DNA of 51,438 bases from an uncultured Chloracidobacterium sp. (GTDB lineage Bacteria > Acidobacteriota > Blastocatellia > Pyrinomonadales > Pyrinomonadaceae): contig CALDGX010000102.1 of the NCBI GenBank assembly GCA_937941715.1, positions 1 through 51,438 of the forward strand, in the 5' to 3' direction. Shown here piece by piece: positions 6,806 through 15,317 of the stretch. Each line of letters begins with the position of its first letter. The stretch's first letter is position 1. Under the pieces are notes generated by a model. That model worked only from the letters and a program-made list of their open reading frames with translations. It did not search any database and had not been told where the DNA came from. Made by a program: the position numbers and the translations under genes.

Positions 6806-9800
6806 ATGATCAACGGTCTAATTCGTTTTTCGGTGGAGAACCGGCTCGTCGTTTTGCTCCTCGTCGCAATTATGTCGGCGGCGGGAGCCTATAGTCTGAT
6901 AAATTTGCCGATCGATGCGGTGCCCGATGTCACTAACGTGCAGGTGCAGGTTTTGACGAGCGCACCGTCGCTCGCACCACTTGAGATGGAGAGGCAGGTG
7001 ACTTTTCCAGTAGAAGTTGCGATGTCGGGATTGCCCGATGTTGAGGAAATCCGATCAGTCTCAAAATTCGGCCTATCGGCGGTCACGATCGTTTTCGACG
7101 ATTCGGTAGACACATATTTTGCACGACAGCTAGTTCTGGAGCGTCTCGCCGCCGCTCGTGAACAAATTCCGGACAGCATCGGCTCGCCGGAAATGGGACC
7201 CATCTCCACCGGATTGGGCGAAATCTATCAGTATGAGCTAAGGGCCGCACCAGGATCGGGCTATGACGCGAAATCGCTTCGGACTATCCAAGACTGGAGC
7301 GTACGCCGTCAGCTTTTGGGCGTTCCGGGGGCAACGGAAATCAACAGTTTCGGCGGTTTTGAAAAACAGTTTCAAGTGCAACTCGATCCCGCGAAGCTCC
7401 AGTCTTTCGGTCTAACATTACGCGACGTTTACGAATCGATCTCGCGAAATAATGCCAATGTGGGCGGAGCTTACATTCAGAAAGGCTCGGAGCAATATCT
7501 CTTGAGAGGCATCGGACTAGTCGAAAACCCGGACGACATCGGCAACATCGTCGTCAAAACCGGCAAGGAAGGCGTTCCGGTTTACGTTAAAGATGTTGGC
7601 GAAATCGTCGAGGGCTCGACCGTCAGGCAGGGAGCGGTTACCTCAAACGGAGAGGGAGAGATCGTCGCCGGCATTGTTTTGATGCTCAAGGGCGAAAACT
7701 CGCGCACTGTGGTGAATAACGTAAAAGAGCGCGTCGAGACGGTAAAGAAATCACTGCCAAAAGGCGTGGAACTCGTGCCATTCTACGACCGCACGGAACT
7801 GATCGACCGAGCCATCGCCACAGTCGAAAAGAATTTGATCGAAGGTGCCATCCTGGTCATCGTCGTGTTGATGCTCCTCCTTGGTAACTGGCGCGGAGCA
7901 TTGCTGGTAGCCACGATTATTCCACTCTCAATGTTGTTTGCGGCAATTTTGATGCGGATTTTTAACGTATCCGGAAACCTGATGAGTCTCGGTGCGCTTG
8001 ACTTCGGGCTGATCGTTGACGGGGCGGTGGTGATGGTTGAAAACACGATTCGGCGAAGGGCTGAGGCACAACATGAAGCCGAACTTTCAGGACACCGAGA
8101 AGTTGCGCAGCGGACGATTCTGGAATCTTGTCTGGAAGTGGCTCGCCCCGTCGTATTCGCCGTCGCCATTATCGCCATCGTTTACCTTCCAATTCTCTCC
8201 TTGCGGGGCATTGAAGGGAAAATGTTTGTGCCGATGGCTCTAACGGTCGTGTTTGCTCTGGTAGGCTCGTTGCTCCTTTCGTTGACCTATGTTCCGGCAA
8301 TGATGACCATTGTTTTGGTCGGTAAAGTGTCGGAGAAGGAAAGTTTCCTGATTCGCTGGGCGAAGAAAATATACGAACCCTCGTTGGCATTCGTCGGCCG
8401 TTGGCGATCCCAGGCACTGGCGCTTGCCGTCGGCCTGGTGGCTATTTCATTTGCGATATTCCCGTATTTAGGTGCGGAATTTATCCCGCGTCTGGATGAA
8501 GGCGATCTGGCCGTACAGGTTCAACAGTTGCCGAGTGTGTCGTTGGAACAGTCGGTTCAAACGACGACGGCGATCGAAAAGGTCCTGATGAAATTCCCCG
8601 AAGTCAAGACCGTGATTTCCAAAACTGGCAGGGCCGAAGTCGCTACGGACCCGATGAGCGTTGATTTTTCGGATCTCTATGTAGCTTTAAAACCGCACGA
8701 CGAATGGGTCACGAAGGATAAGACTGAACTCGTCGAAAAGATGTCGAAAGCTTTGGAGGAGGGTGTTCCAAACGCGACGATAAGCTTTTCGCAGCCAATT
8801 GAGCTGCGCGTTGCCGAGCTTATATCGGGTGTACGCTCGGATGTCGCAATAAAATTGTACGGTGATGATCTCGCCGTGCTGAAAGGAAAGGCGGACGAGA
8901 TTGTGCGCTCAGTTCAGGCCGTTAAGGGTGCCGAAGACGTCAAGGCCGAAGCCACGAGCGGTCTCCCGCAGCTACAGATCAAGCCGGATCGGGCCGCGAT
9001 CGCCCGGTACGGCCTGAACGTCGAGGACGTGAACAATCTGGTCGAGTCGGTCGTCGCCGGAAAAAAGGCCGGCCAAGTTTATCAGGGAGAACAGCGCTTC
9101 AATTTGGTCGTTCGATTGAACCAAGAATCCGGTAAGGATGTAGATTCAATTAGGGGATTGATTCTGACAGCCCCTAATGGATCACGCGTCGCCCTTTCGC
9201 AGATCGCCGATATTAAACTTGTCGAGGACGCTGCCCAGATCACCCGCGAGGATACACGTAGGCGAATCGGAGTTGAGCTCAATGTGCGCGGGCGCGATAT
9301 CGGTTCTTTTGTAGCAGAAGCTCAGGCGAAGATTGAAAAGGATGTTCAGCTTCCGCCTGGTTATTACTTGAAATGGGGCGGCACGTTCGAGAATCTGCAG
9401 CGTGCGTCAGAGCGGTTGCTTATTGTCGTTCCGATTGCGTTATTTCTAATTTTCGTCCTGCTGTATACCACCTTTAATTCGGTAAAGCAGGCCGCCCTGA
9501 TCTATACCGGAATTCCGTTTGCAATTGTCGGCGGGATCATTGCTCTCGCGTTGCGCGGAATGCCCTTTTCGATCTCGGCGGGTGTCGGATTTATCGCCCT
9601 TTTTGGGGTGGCAGTTCTGAACGGCGTGGTTATGATCAGCTTTATCAACCATCTGCGCGAAGAAGGCAAGACGGTGCTTGAAGCCGTTAAGGAAGGCGCG
9701 GAGACACGCTTACGACCAGTCCTGATGACAGCCCTTGTTGCAAGTCTCGGCTTTATCCCGATGGCTCTCGCGACATCAGCCGGAGCGGAGGTACAGCGTC

Positions 9801-9925
9801 CGCTCGCGACTGTTGTCATCGGCGGCCTGATAACGTCGACTCTGCTGACGCTGTTGATCTTGCCGACGCTCTACGGTTGGCTTGAGAAGGATGCTGTAGG
9901 TGAGTTTGAGGAGGAAAATGTATGA
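6806..9925 (+). CDS. czcA: HME-RND efflux pump, CzcA-type (divalent cations)
   Basis: A 1039-residue inner-membrane RND pump with the usual 12-helix layout and two large periplasmic loops. The proton-relay helix reads DFGLIVDGAVVMVEN (Asp399, Asp405, Glu412), the signature of the Zn/Co/Cd/Ni branch of heavy-metal RND pumps. The three methionines that define Cu/Ag-exporting CusA are absent, in contrast to the pump at 40472. It is the energy-coupling unit of the operon with 3813 and 5218. Its TGA overlaps the next start (ATGA), coupling it to the PII-like gene. The first residues MINGLIRFSVENRLVVLLL are standard for the family, supporting the start. Confidence 0.93.
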   Translation: MINGLIRFSVENRLVVLLLVAIMSAAGAYSLINLPIDAVPDVTNVQVQVLTSAPSLAPLEMERQVTFPVEVAMSGLPDVEEIRSVSKFGLSAVTIVFDDSVDTYFARQLVLERLAAAREQIPDSIGSPEMGPISTGLGEIYQYELRAAPGSGYDAKSLRTIQDWSVRRQLLGVPGATEINSFGGFEKQFQVQLDPAKLQSFGLTLRDVYESISRNNANVGGAYIQKGSEQYLLRGIGLVENPDDIGNIVVKTGKEGVPVYVKDVGEIVEGSTVRQGAVTSNGEGEIVAGIVLMLKGENSRTVVNNVKERVETVKKSLPKGVELVPFYDRTELIDRAIATVEKNLIEGAILVIVVLMLLLGNWRGALLVATIIPLSMLFAAILMRIFNVSGNLMSLGALDFGLIVDGAVVMVENTIRRRAEAQHEAELSGHREVAQRTILESCLEVARPVVFAVAIIAIVYLPILSLRGIEGKMFVPMALTVVFALVGSLLLSLTYVPAMMTIVLVGKVSEKESFLIRWAKKIYEPSLAFVGRWRSQALALAVGLVAISFAIFPYLGAEFIPRLDEGDLAVQVQQLPSVSLEQSVQTTTAIEKVLMKFPEVKTVISKTGRAEVATDPMSVDFSDLYVALKPHDEWVTKDKTELVEKMSKALEEGVPNATISFSQPIELRVAELISGVRSDVAIKLYGDDLAVLKGKADEIVRSVQAVKGAEDVKAEATSGLPQLQIKPDRAAIARYGLNVEDVNNLVESVVAGKKAGQVYQGEQRFNLVVRLNQESGKDVDSIRGLILTAPNGSRVALSQIADIKLVEDAAQITREDTRRRIGVELNVRGRDIGSFVAEAQAKIEKDVQLPPGYYLKWGGTFENLQRASERLLIVVPIALFLIFVLLYTTFNSVKQAALIYTGIPFAIVGGIIALALRGMPFSISAGVGFIALFGVAVLNGVVMISFINHLREEGKTVLEAVKEGAETRLRPVLMTALVASLGFIPMALATSAGAEVQRPLATVVIGGLITSTLLTLLILPTLYGWLEKDAVGEFEEENV

Positions 9926-10221
9926 AAATGATCGTTGCGATCGTACGACCATTTACTGTTGAGAAACTGGTAGTAGCTTTTGAGAACATCGAGAATTTCC
10001 CGGGCGTGACAATGACGGACGCGGCAGGTTTTGGCAAGGGGCCGAGATCGGCGGAAGTCGATGTACTCGATCCGTTTCGCCGCAGCAGAAAGATCGAGAT
10101 CGTTTGTGAGGACACGATGGTGCCGACAATCGTTGATGCGATCAAGCGGAATGCTCATACGGGCCGCAAAGGTGACGGTTTTATCCTTGTGCTGCCTATC
10201 GAGGACTCAATGATGATCTGA
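9922..10221 (+). CDS. PII-like signalling protein, PII-NG type
   Basis: A 99-residue protein with the PII fold. The N-terminal strand is MKMIVAIVRPF, the T-loop region is short and lacks the uridylylated Tyr of GlnB, and the C-terminal signature HTGRKGDGFILVLPIED is clear. Members linked to heavy-metal RND genes have been grouped as PII-NG and proposed to regulate or sense for the pumps; this one overlaps the czcA stop by 4 nt. A GGAGGAAAA sequence precedes the start. It probably forms a trimer that binds a nucleotide or metal and touches the RND protein, but the ligand cannot be told from sequence. Confidence 0.85.
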   Translation: MKMIVAIVRPFTVEKLVVAFENIENFPGVTMTDAAGFGKGPRSAEVDVLDPFRRSRKIEIVCEDTMVPTIVDAIKRNAHTGRKGDGFILVLPIEDSMMI

Positions 10222-10308
10222 CGAGGCAAATGTTGTCTCAAGGGCTGAGCGAACCGGCTTGTCCGCGCTCACACCCTTTCGCCGGGCAGGTAAGGAGAGT
10301 GAACTATT

Positions 10309-10707
10309 ATGTTGAAGAAACTTATATCTCTGGCATTAGTGACGGCCATCTGCGGTAGCTCTATTGTCGTATCGGCGGCAGTTCCGTCAAACGATGATGA
10401 AAAGCAGGCCGAAAAGACGAGGGCCGAGATCCGTAAGCTCGGTACCGGGACGGACGCCAAAATCGAACTCGAATTACGGGATAAAACAAAGGTCAAAGGC
10501 TACGTCAGCGAAGCGAATGACATCGATTTCGTGGTGGTCGATCCGGCTACCAAGAACGCCACGACCGTTGCCTATCCGCAAGTCAGAAAAGCGAAAGGTA
10601 ACAACTGGTCCGGCGGCGTAAAGATCGCGTTGACGTTGGCCGTCGTGGCCGTGGTGACCTTTCTGTCGTATAAGTACGGGCGAAGGAACAGGCGTTATGG
10701 GTATTAG
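10309..10707 (+). CDS. Exported small Sm-like/SH3-barrel protein with C-terminal membrane helix
   Basis: A 132-residue protein with an N-terminal signal peptide (about 1-23, ending VVSAA). A beta-rich core (about 45-95) includes KIELELRDKTKVKGYVSEA and a DFVVVD strand, a pattern like small Sm/SH3-type barrels. One hydrophobic helix (about 101-118) precedes a basic tail (GRRNRRYGY). I recall similar proteins as uncharacterised in Acidobacteriota; no function can be assigned. The start has AAGGAGAG upstream. The 87 nt before it (10222-10308) hold no gene, only a weak inverted repeat (GAGCG/CGCTC). Confidence 0.6.
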   Translation: MLKKLISLALVTAICGSSIVVSAAVPSNDDEKQAEKTRAEIRKLGTGTDAKIELELRDKTKVKGYVSEANDIDFVVVDPATKNATTVAYPQVRKAKGNNWSGGVKIALTLAVVAVVTFLSYKYGRRNRRYGY

Positions 10708-10736
10708 GAGATAGATGATCGGTTAGGAGGTTTACC

Positions 10737-11702
10737 GTGAATATATATTTATCAAGAATCAATCGCGCGAACATTTTTGTTCTCTCGATCATATTTATCA
10801 CCGCCGGCGTCACCGCCTTAAAAGCGCAAGATCAAAATACCTACGTGATCTCGGCGAAGGCTGGCGGCATTAACTTTGTCAGCGGCGAAGCAAGCTATTT
10901 GGCCAAAGGAGAATCGCAAATCCGGAGCGTGACAAACTCCGACACGATCTCGTCTGGTGACAGGTTGATGACCAGCCCGGACGGACGTGTCGAACTTTTG
11001 TTAAACCCCGGAAGCTATCTGCGGCTTTCCGGAGATTCAGAGATCGAACTGGTCGATGCCTCACTCGATTCGCTAAGCGTGGCATTGTCAAAAGGAACAG
11101 CGATCATCGAAATTGCCGGCTCGGGTTACTCGCTCGCACCGGTCACTCTTCGTTCGGGCCTCGCCTTTATTGTCCTCGATCGCAGAGGCGTCTATCGAGT
11201 CCAGGCCCCATCCGCGAGGGATTCAGTAACTGTCCGTGTCTTCAAAGGAAAAGCACGAGTGAACGGCGAAGAGGTCAAGGATGGCAGAGAGATCTCGGTA
11301 TTGCGAAGCGGCGAGTTTACAACAGCGAAGTTCGATACTAAGCAAGGGGATGACTTCGATCTGTGGAGTTCGTCGCGGGCTGAGACCCTCGCGTCGTTGA
11401 ACGGCAAGTTGTCCAAGCAGACCCTTGGACGGCTTTCGTCCAGCTACCGAAACGACCCGTTCGGTCGTCGAGGTCTCTCCGGCTATTGGCTTTCCTCGTC
11501 GTTATTCGGCACCCGTACGTTTCTGCCATACCATTCCGGCTGGTCGTCACCTTACGGGTTTGGGTATCACCGCCATTTCGGATTCTCAAATTCGGGCTTC
11601 AGCCTTTTCGGGCGGCGAAATATCGGATTCGGAGTTGGCAGTCACAGAGTAGTTCATCGCCCGGTTGTCCGCGTTGTGCATAAGGGCGGGCGGCGACATT
11701 AG
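10737..11702 (+). CDS. Exported FecR-domain protein
   Basis: A 321-residue protein starting at GTG with a strong AGGAGG site. A signal sequence (about 1-30) is followed by a FecR-type domain (about 40-200: SGDRLMTSPDGRVELLL, GSYLRLSGDSEIEL, VRVFKGKARVNGEEVKDG). The C-terminal half is rich in Ser, Gly, Phe, His and Arg and looks disordered, ending VHKGGRRH. Classical FecR proteins are anti-sigma sensors, but no sigma factor gene is adjacent and the domain is exported rather than membrane-tethered, so a signalling role is uncertain. The basic His-rich tail could bind metal or polymer. Placed between the Czc operon and the ATPase gene. Confidence 0.7.
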   Translation: MNIYLSRINRANIFVLSIIFITAGVTALKAQDQNTYVISAKAGGINFVSGEASYLAKGESQIRSVTNSDTISSGDRLMTSPDGRVELLLNPGSYLRLSGDSEIELVDASLDSLSVALSKGTAIIEIAGSGYSLAPVTLRSGLAFIVLDRRGVYRVQAPSARDSVTVRVFKGKARVNGEEVKDGREISVLRSGEFTTAKFDTKQGDDFDLWSSSRAETLASLNGKLSKQTLGRLSSSYRNDPFGRRGLSGYWLSSSLFGTRTFLPYHSGWSSPYGFGYHRHFGFSNSGFSLFGRRNIGFGVGSHRVVHRPVVRVVHKGGRRH

Positions 11703-11720
11703 TCGCCCATATTAATAGTT

Positions 11721-11737
11721 TCGGGCTCCAAGCCCGA
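11721..11737 (+). terminator. Short hairpin after the FecR-domain gene
   Basis: A perfect 7-bp stem (TCGGGCT / AGCCCGA) with a 3-nt loop, 18 nt after the stop. No T-run follows, so it is a weak candidate for a terminator or a processing/stability stem. Confidence 0.3.
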
Positions 11738-11840
11738 TAGCTCAGTGCGGGAGCAAGCCTGCACAAATCCTCTCCTCGACGAGGTTGATCGGCACGTTTT
11801 GTGTGCCGTGGGTTACAGCCTGAAAAGGCAAGGAGAAAAT

Positions 11841-12203
11841 ATGATAAAGAAGATACTAGATCTGAAACGTGGAGCATTGATGCTGTTTCTTGGCCTTTTG
11901 CTGGTCGGGCTGGGAAGCGTTGCGGCCAGCGCTCAACACCATGGGGGTCGATCTCAAGGCCGGCGCGACGTACATCATCGCCCAACCTATCGGCAGCCGG
12001 TCGTCCGCACGCCTGTGTATTACGGTAATACTCGATACGGCAACAACGGCGGCTACTATGGAAACAGTGGATACGGCAACAACAGTAATTATGGCCGCGA
12101 GACGTATTATCCGCAGCAGCGCCGTTCGACGGTCGGCAGCATCTTCAGGGTGATCCTAGGCGGAGGCCGCACGAGCAGCCATTACCGTCGCCGTCACCGT
12201 TGA
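11841..12203 (+). CDS. Small exported Gly/Tyr/Asn/His-rich protein
   Basis: A 120-residue protein. The start at 11841 has AAGGAGA upstream and gives a clear signal peptide (about 1-32, ending ASAQ); an in-frame start at 11745 would add residues that look untranslated. The mature part begins QHHGGRSQ and then holds short NNGGYYGNSGYGNN-type repeats and a basic, His-containing end (HYRRRHR). Low complexity points to a disordered surface or periplasmic protein, possibly binding metals through His. No family recognised. Confidence 0.6.
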   Translation: MIKKILDLKRGALMLFLGLLLVGLGSVAASAQHHGGRSQGRRDVHHRPTYRQPVVRTPVYYGNTRYGNNGGYYGNSGYGNNSNYGRETYYPQQRRSTVGSIFRVILGGGRTSSHYRRRHR

Positions 12204-12238
12204 TGAGGTTGGCCGCAATGGAGCGGATAACCAATGAC

Positions 12239-12296
12239 GGGCGTGGGGCAGTCGCAAACTGTCCTCCGCCCGGCTCAGCGTCGAAAGCCGCCGGGC
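12239..12296 (+). promoter_or_regulatory. Two mutually exclusive hairpins in the leader of the P1B-ATPase gene
   Basis: Hairpin 1 pairs 12239-12251 with 12259-12271 (13 positions, one mismatch and two G-U pairs). Hairpin 2 pairs 12268-12274 with 12290-12296 (7 bp, perfect). They share 12268-12271, so only one can form at a time. They lie 39-96 nt upstream of the ATG at 12335. No T-run follows hairpin 2, so if regulatory it would act on translation or RNA stability. It could also be chance in a GC-rich spacer. Confidence 0.3.
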
Positions 12297-12334
12297 AACC
12301 TTGATGTGAACAGGCTTTAATGGAGCGATAAAAG

Positions 12335-14302
12335 ATGTCTGCAACAGAAACGGTAGCGAACGTGAAAACCCCGTCGGTATTGGGCGACCGCAAATTTCAG
12401 TGGCTTGTTTTTAGTGTCGCACTGGTCGCTGTTTTCGAATTCTTTTCGCTGGCGGATATTGATGTCTTCAAGTTCCTGCTCGCCCCGGTTCCGGCCTGGC
12501 AGCCGTATTCGCGATGGGTCGCGGCGGTATTTTTTGCAGTTATCATTCTTGCGATAGGCTGGCACACTCTTCGAAGCGGGCTGACGGCTCTCGCGAAACT
12601 TAACTTCAAAAGCATAAATCTGCTGATGACGATCGCGATCATCGGGGCGTTCTATCTTGGCGAGTACGAGGAGGCGGCGGTTGTCGTTGTGCTGTTCACG
12701 CTAGGCGAGACGCTTGAGAAGTTTGGAATCGCCACCAGTAAGTCGGCTCTTCAGGCTCTCGTCGATCGGGCTCCAAAAACGGCGGCGATCAAAGGCGACG
12801 ACGGGCAGATCACCGATACGCCACTTGACGACATCAAACTCGGCGACATTCTGGTCCTAAAGCCCTCGGACATGGTCGCGATGGATGCTGAGGTCATTAG
12901 CGGGTCTTCGTCGGTGGACGAATCGACCATTACGGGCGAGCCGCTGCCGCGGGATAAGCACGCGGGCGATAACGTTTTCGCCGGAACGCTGAATATGCAG
13001 GGTTATCTCGAAGCCCGTGTGACAAAGCTGGCAAAGGACTCCACGCTCTCCAAGATCATCGAAACCACATTCGCCGCGACAAAGACCAAGGCGGAAACGC
13101 AAAAGTTCATAGAGACATTCGCCGGCTACTATACCCCGTCGATCATCTTTATCGCGGTGCTGCTTGTTGCGGTTCCGACGCTTTTGTTTGCTCAGCCGTT
13201 CAACGTCTGGTTCGAACAGGCGATTACGATTTTGGTCATCGCGTGCCCGTGTGCCCTGGTCATCAGCACGCCGATCTCTATCTATGCGTCCATCGGCAAC
13301 GCGTCGGCCCGCGGGGCACTTGTCAAAGGCGGCAAATACATCGAAGCCATCGGCCAGGTAAAGGCGATCGCGATGGATAAGACGCGCACGCTAACGTATG
13401 GCAAGCCAAAGGTCACGGACGTTATCCCGTTCGGCGAGACGACCCGCGAACATCTGCTCGCGTGTGCCGCCGGTATTGAGACGTATTCCGAACATCCGCT
13501 GGCGCAGGCGATTGTTGACGCCGCGCGCGACGAGAAGATCGAGATACACGGCGTCGAGAACTTTCGGGCCGTGATGGGCAAGGGCGCACAGGCCGACTGT
13601 GTGATCTGTTACGACAAACATCACTGCATCGGCAAACTGCCATTCATTACCGAGGAGCATTCGGTTCAGCTAGAGGTCGTCAAAAAGGTCGAAGAGTTGC
13701 AGCAGCAAGGTAAAACCTCGATCGTGGTCAGCAGCAATGGAGGCGTAGAAGGGATCATCGCCCTCACGGACGAGCTGAAACCGGAAAGCACGCAGGCCGT
13801 GACCGATCTGCGGGAATTGGGTATCGAGACAATAATGATGACCGGCGATAACCGTGCTCCGGCCGAGGCGGTCGCCGCCATCGTCGGGATCACCGAAGTG
13901 AAGGCCGATATGATGCCCGAAGACAAGGCCGACGGCATTCGCGAACTTCTCAAAAAGTACGGCACCGTGGCAATGGTCGGCGACGGCGTCAATGACGCTC
14001 CGGCTCTGGCACTGTCAAATGTCGGCGTGGCAATGGGGGCAGCGGGCAGTGACACGGCCATCGAAGCGGCGTCGATCGCCATCCTCAACGACCGCCTCGA
14101 ACTGATCCCGTATCTAGTTCGCCTAGGCCGCAAAACGATATCGACCATCCGGCTCAACACCGCCGCCGCCGTGATTACCAAACTCGTCTTCGTCGTGCTC
14201 GCGCTCCTCGGCCTGAGCAGCCTGGCAATGGCGATATTCGCCGATGTGGGAGTGACTGTGCTCGTTATTTTGAACAGCCTGAGGCTCCTTAAGTTTAGTT
14301 AG
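12335..14302 (+). CDS. zntA: P1B-type metal ATPase, Zn/Cd-type, with DKTRT instead of DKTGT
   Basis: A 655-residue heavy-metal ATPase without an N-terminal metal-binding domain. Visible motifs: TGEP loop (~residue 198), CPC metal site (Cys304-Cys306), SEHPLA, MMTGDN and GDGVNDAPA (~549). The last helices carry Lys616 and Asp637-Val-Gly639, the Zn/Cd/Pb-type (P1B-2) residues. The phosphorylation motif reads Asp348-Lys-Thr-Arg351-Thr; Arg replaces the near-invariant Gly, from a CGC codon where GGC is expected. That may impair phosphoryl transfer, so activity is uncertain although the frame is otherwise intact. A His/Cys-containing insert CVICYDKHHC occurs in the nucleotide-binding domain. Confidence 0.88.
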   Translation: MSATETVANVKTPSVLGDRKFQWLVFSVALVAVFEFFSLADIDVFKFLLAPVPAWQPYSRWVAAVFFAVIILAIGWHTLRSGLTALAKLNFKSINLLMTIAIIGAFYLGEYEEAAVVVVLFTLGETLEKFGIATSKSALQALVDRAPKTAAIKGDDGQITDTPLDDIKLGDILVLKPSDMVAMDAEVISGSSSVDESTITGEPLPRDKHAGDNVFAGTLNMQGYLEARVTKLAKDSTLSKIIETTFAATKTKAETQKFIETFAGYYTPSIIFIAVLLVAVPTLLFAQPFNVWFEQAITILVIACPCALVISTPISIYASIGNASARGALVKGGKYIEAIGQVKAIAMDKTRTLTYGKPKVTDVIPFGETTREHLLACAAGIETYSEHPLAQAIVDAARDEKIEIHGVENFRAVMGKGAQADCVICYDKHHCIGKLPFITEEHSVQLEVVKKVEELQQQGKTSIVVSSNGGVEGIIALTDELKPESTQAVTDLRELGIETIMMTGDNRAPAEAVAAIVGITEVKADMMPEDKADGIRELLKKYGTVAMVGDGVNDAPALALSNVGVAMGAAGSDTAIEAASIAILNDRLELIPYLVRLGRKTISTIRLNTAAAVITKLVFVVLALLGLSSLAMAIFADVGVTVLVILNSLRLLKFS

Positions 14303-14322
14303 GTCTCTGCCGTTGCGGAGAC
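14303..14322 (+). terminator. Hairpin directly after the ATPase stop codon
   Basis: GTCTCTGC pairs with GCGGAGAC (8 positions, one G-U) around a CGTT loop, immediately after the TAG. There is no following T-run; it may end or stabilise the transcript. Confidence 0.3.
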
Positions 14323-14367
14323 GTGCTTCATATCGACGACCGGCCGCTCGGATAATCGATACGCGAA

Positions 14368-14562
14368 ATGAAACAGAAAGAACAAACAACACCGGGGAGC
14401 AGTCGCACCAAACCCGAAGCCAACGATGAACTTCCGGGCATCCATCGTATTAGCCCTGCCGATATCGCGGAGCATTTCGGCAAGCCAGAAGACAAGGCTT
14501 ACAAGGAGTCCGGTAAAAGCTCTCAAGATAAAAAGCCTTCGGAACGGCAAACTTCCGAATGA
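14368..14562 (+). CDS. Possible small hydrophilic protein
   Basis: A 64-codon frame, very rich in Lys, Glu, Ser and Pro, with no hydrophobic segment. It contains IHRISPADIAEHFGKPED, which looks like a short structured helix pair, flanked by disordered ends. No convincing ribosome site precedes the ATG. It could be real or chance; the following 400 nt contain gene remnants. No family recognised. Confidence 0.35.
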   Translation: MKQKEQTTPGSSRTKPEANDELPGIHRISPADIAEHFGKPEDKAYKESGKSSQDKKPSERQTSE

Positions 14563-14596
14563 ACGACGGAATCTTCATTTGTTCTTTTTTGCTTGG

Positions 14597-14800
14597 ATGT
14601 CGAGATCCACTCAGTTTTGGTTGGGCCTGATTGTCGCCGTTGTTTTGGCGTCAATTCTTTACTTTGCTTCAACGAAAGGATTGCGCAGATTTAGATTTAC
14701 CAAGTCTGATACCAAGGACGCCGGTCTAAATCGCAAAGGGAGTCGGCGGATGTTGGCAGACCAGAGAAAGAAACGGCGGCGAAAGAAAGTACGCTCTTGA
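14597..14800 (+). CDS. Possible small single-helix membrane protein
   Basis: A 67-codon frame beginning MSRSTQFWLGLIVAVV. It has one membrane helix (about 7-25) and a strongly basic tail ending RKKRRRKKVRS, which would lie in the cytoplasm. The start has no clear ribosome site; the open frame extends further upstream but in sequence overlapping another small frame. It is of the size and type of small membrane proteins found in efflux islands, but I cannot name a family. Confidence 0.35.
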   Translation: MSRSTQFWLGLIVAVVLASILYFASTKGLRRFRFTKSDTKDAGLNRKGSRRMLADQRKKRRRKKVRS

Positions 14801-14824
14801 TCGTAACGGTTGTAAACAGATGCG

Positions 14825-14934
14825 ACGGGAAGTTTGGCGTTGCTTGCGGACGCCGGGTATCTGTTGACAGGCGCCTCGGGCTTGCCCTGCTCGCCATTCA
14901 TTGGCGAAAGTTTACTCGAGGTTTACGGCCTCAA
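14825..14934 (+). pseudogene. Remnant of a CDF (CzcD-like) cation exporter gene
   Basis: This stretch matches the start of the intact CDF gene downstream (about 15436-15560). GCGTTGCTtGC-gAcGCCGGG, a shared run CGGGCTTGCCCTGCTCGC, then AAGTTT and a GGTTTACGG/ACTTACGG match. It corresponds to the helix segment encoding SLALLADAGHMLTD followed by GLALLAIKF, but small deletions break the frame. It is therefore a decayed partial copy, not a gene; the 129-codon open frame running through it into ynfA is incidental. Confidence 0.65.
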
Positions 14935-14978
14935 ATGTGCGGGAGAATGCATAGTAGCGAATTTCGCAGTTAGGATCT

Positions 14979-15308
14979 ATGGAGATAGCAAAATCAGTTT
15001 TATTCTTCTTTCTCGCCGGTATTTGCGAACTCGGCGGAGCTTACTTGATATGGTTGTGGCTCAAGAACGGCCGCTCATTTCTTTTCGGGCTTGCCGGCGC
15101 CGCAGTCCTCGTCGCGTATGGTTTTATGCATACGATGCAGACCTCGAACTACGGTCGAATTCAGGCGGCATACAGCGGATTCTTTATCGTTCTCGCCCTT
15201 CTCTGGGGCTGGCAGGTGGATAAAGTTGTTCCGGATCGTTTCGACCTTATTGGCGGAGCTGTCGCGTTGGTTGGTGTATCGATAATTATGTACTGGCCGC
15301 GAAGTTAG
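14979..15308 (+). CDS. ynfA: YnfA/UPF0060 family small membrane protein
   Basis: A 109-residue inner-membrane protein with four predicted helices. It carries the family landmarks FFFLAGICELGGAYLIW at the N-terminus, GFMHTMQ in the middle and a DRFDLIGG segment before the last helix. The family is SMR-like in size and topology and is found in many Gram-negatives; transport substrates are not firmly settled. It lies 9 nt upstream of the CDF exporter gene and probably shares its transcript. Confidence 0.85.
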   Translation: MEIAKSVLFFFLAGICELGGAYLIWLWLKNGRSFLFGLAGAAVLVAYGFMHTMQTSNYGRIQAAYSGFFIVLALLWGWQVDKVVPDRFDLIGGAVALVGVSIIMYWPRS

Positions 15309-15317
15309 GAGGAAAAT

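Noticed and set aside
13666..14181. 171-codon minus-strand open frame inside the P1B-ATPase
   Set aside because: Opposite-strand shadow of a strongly conserved gene; low-complexity Ser/Ala-rich translation.
14834..15223. 129-codon plus-strand open frame
   Set aside because: Runs from the CDF remnant into ynfA in a wrong frame; the ynfA frame is the conserved one.
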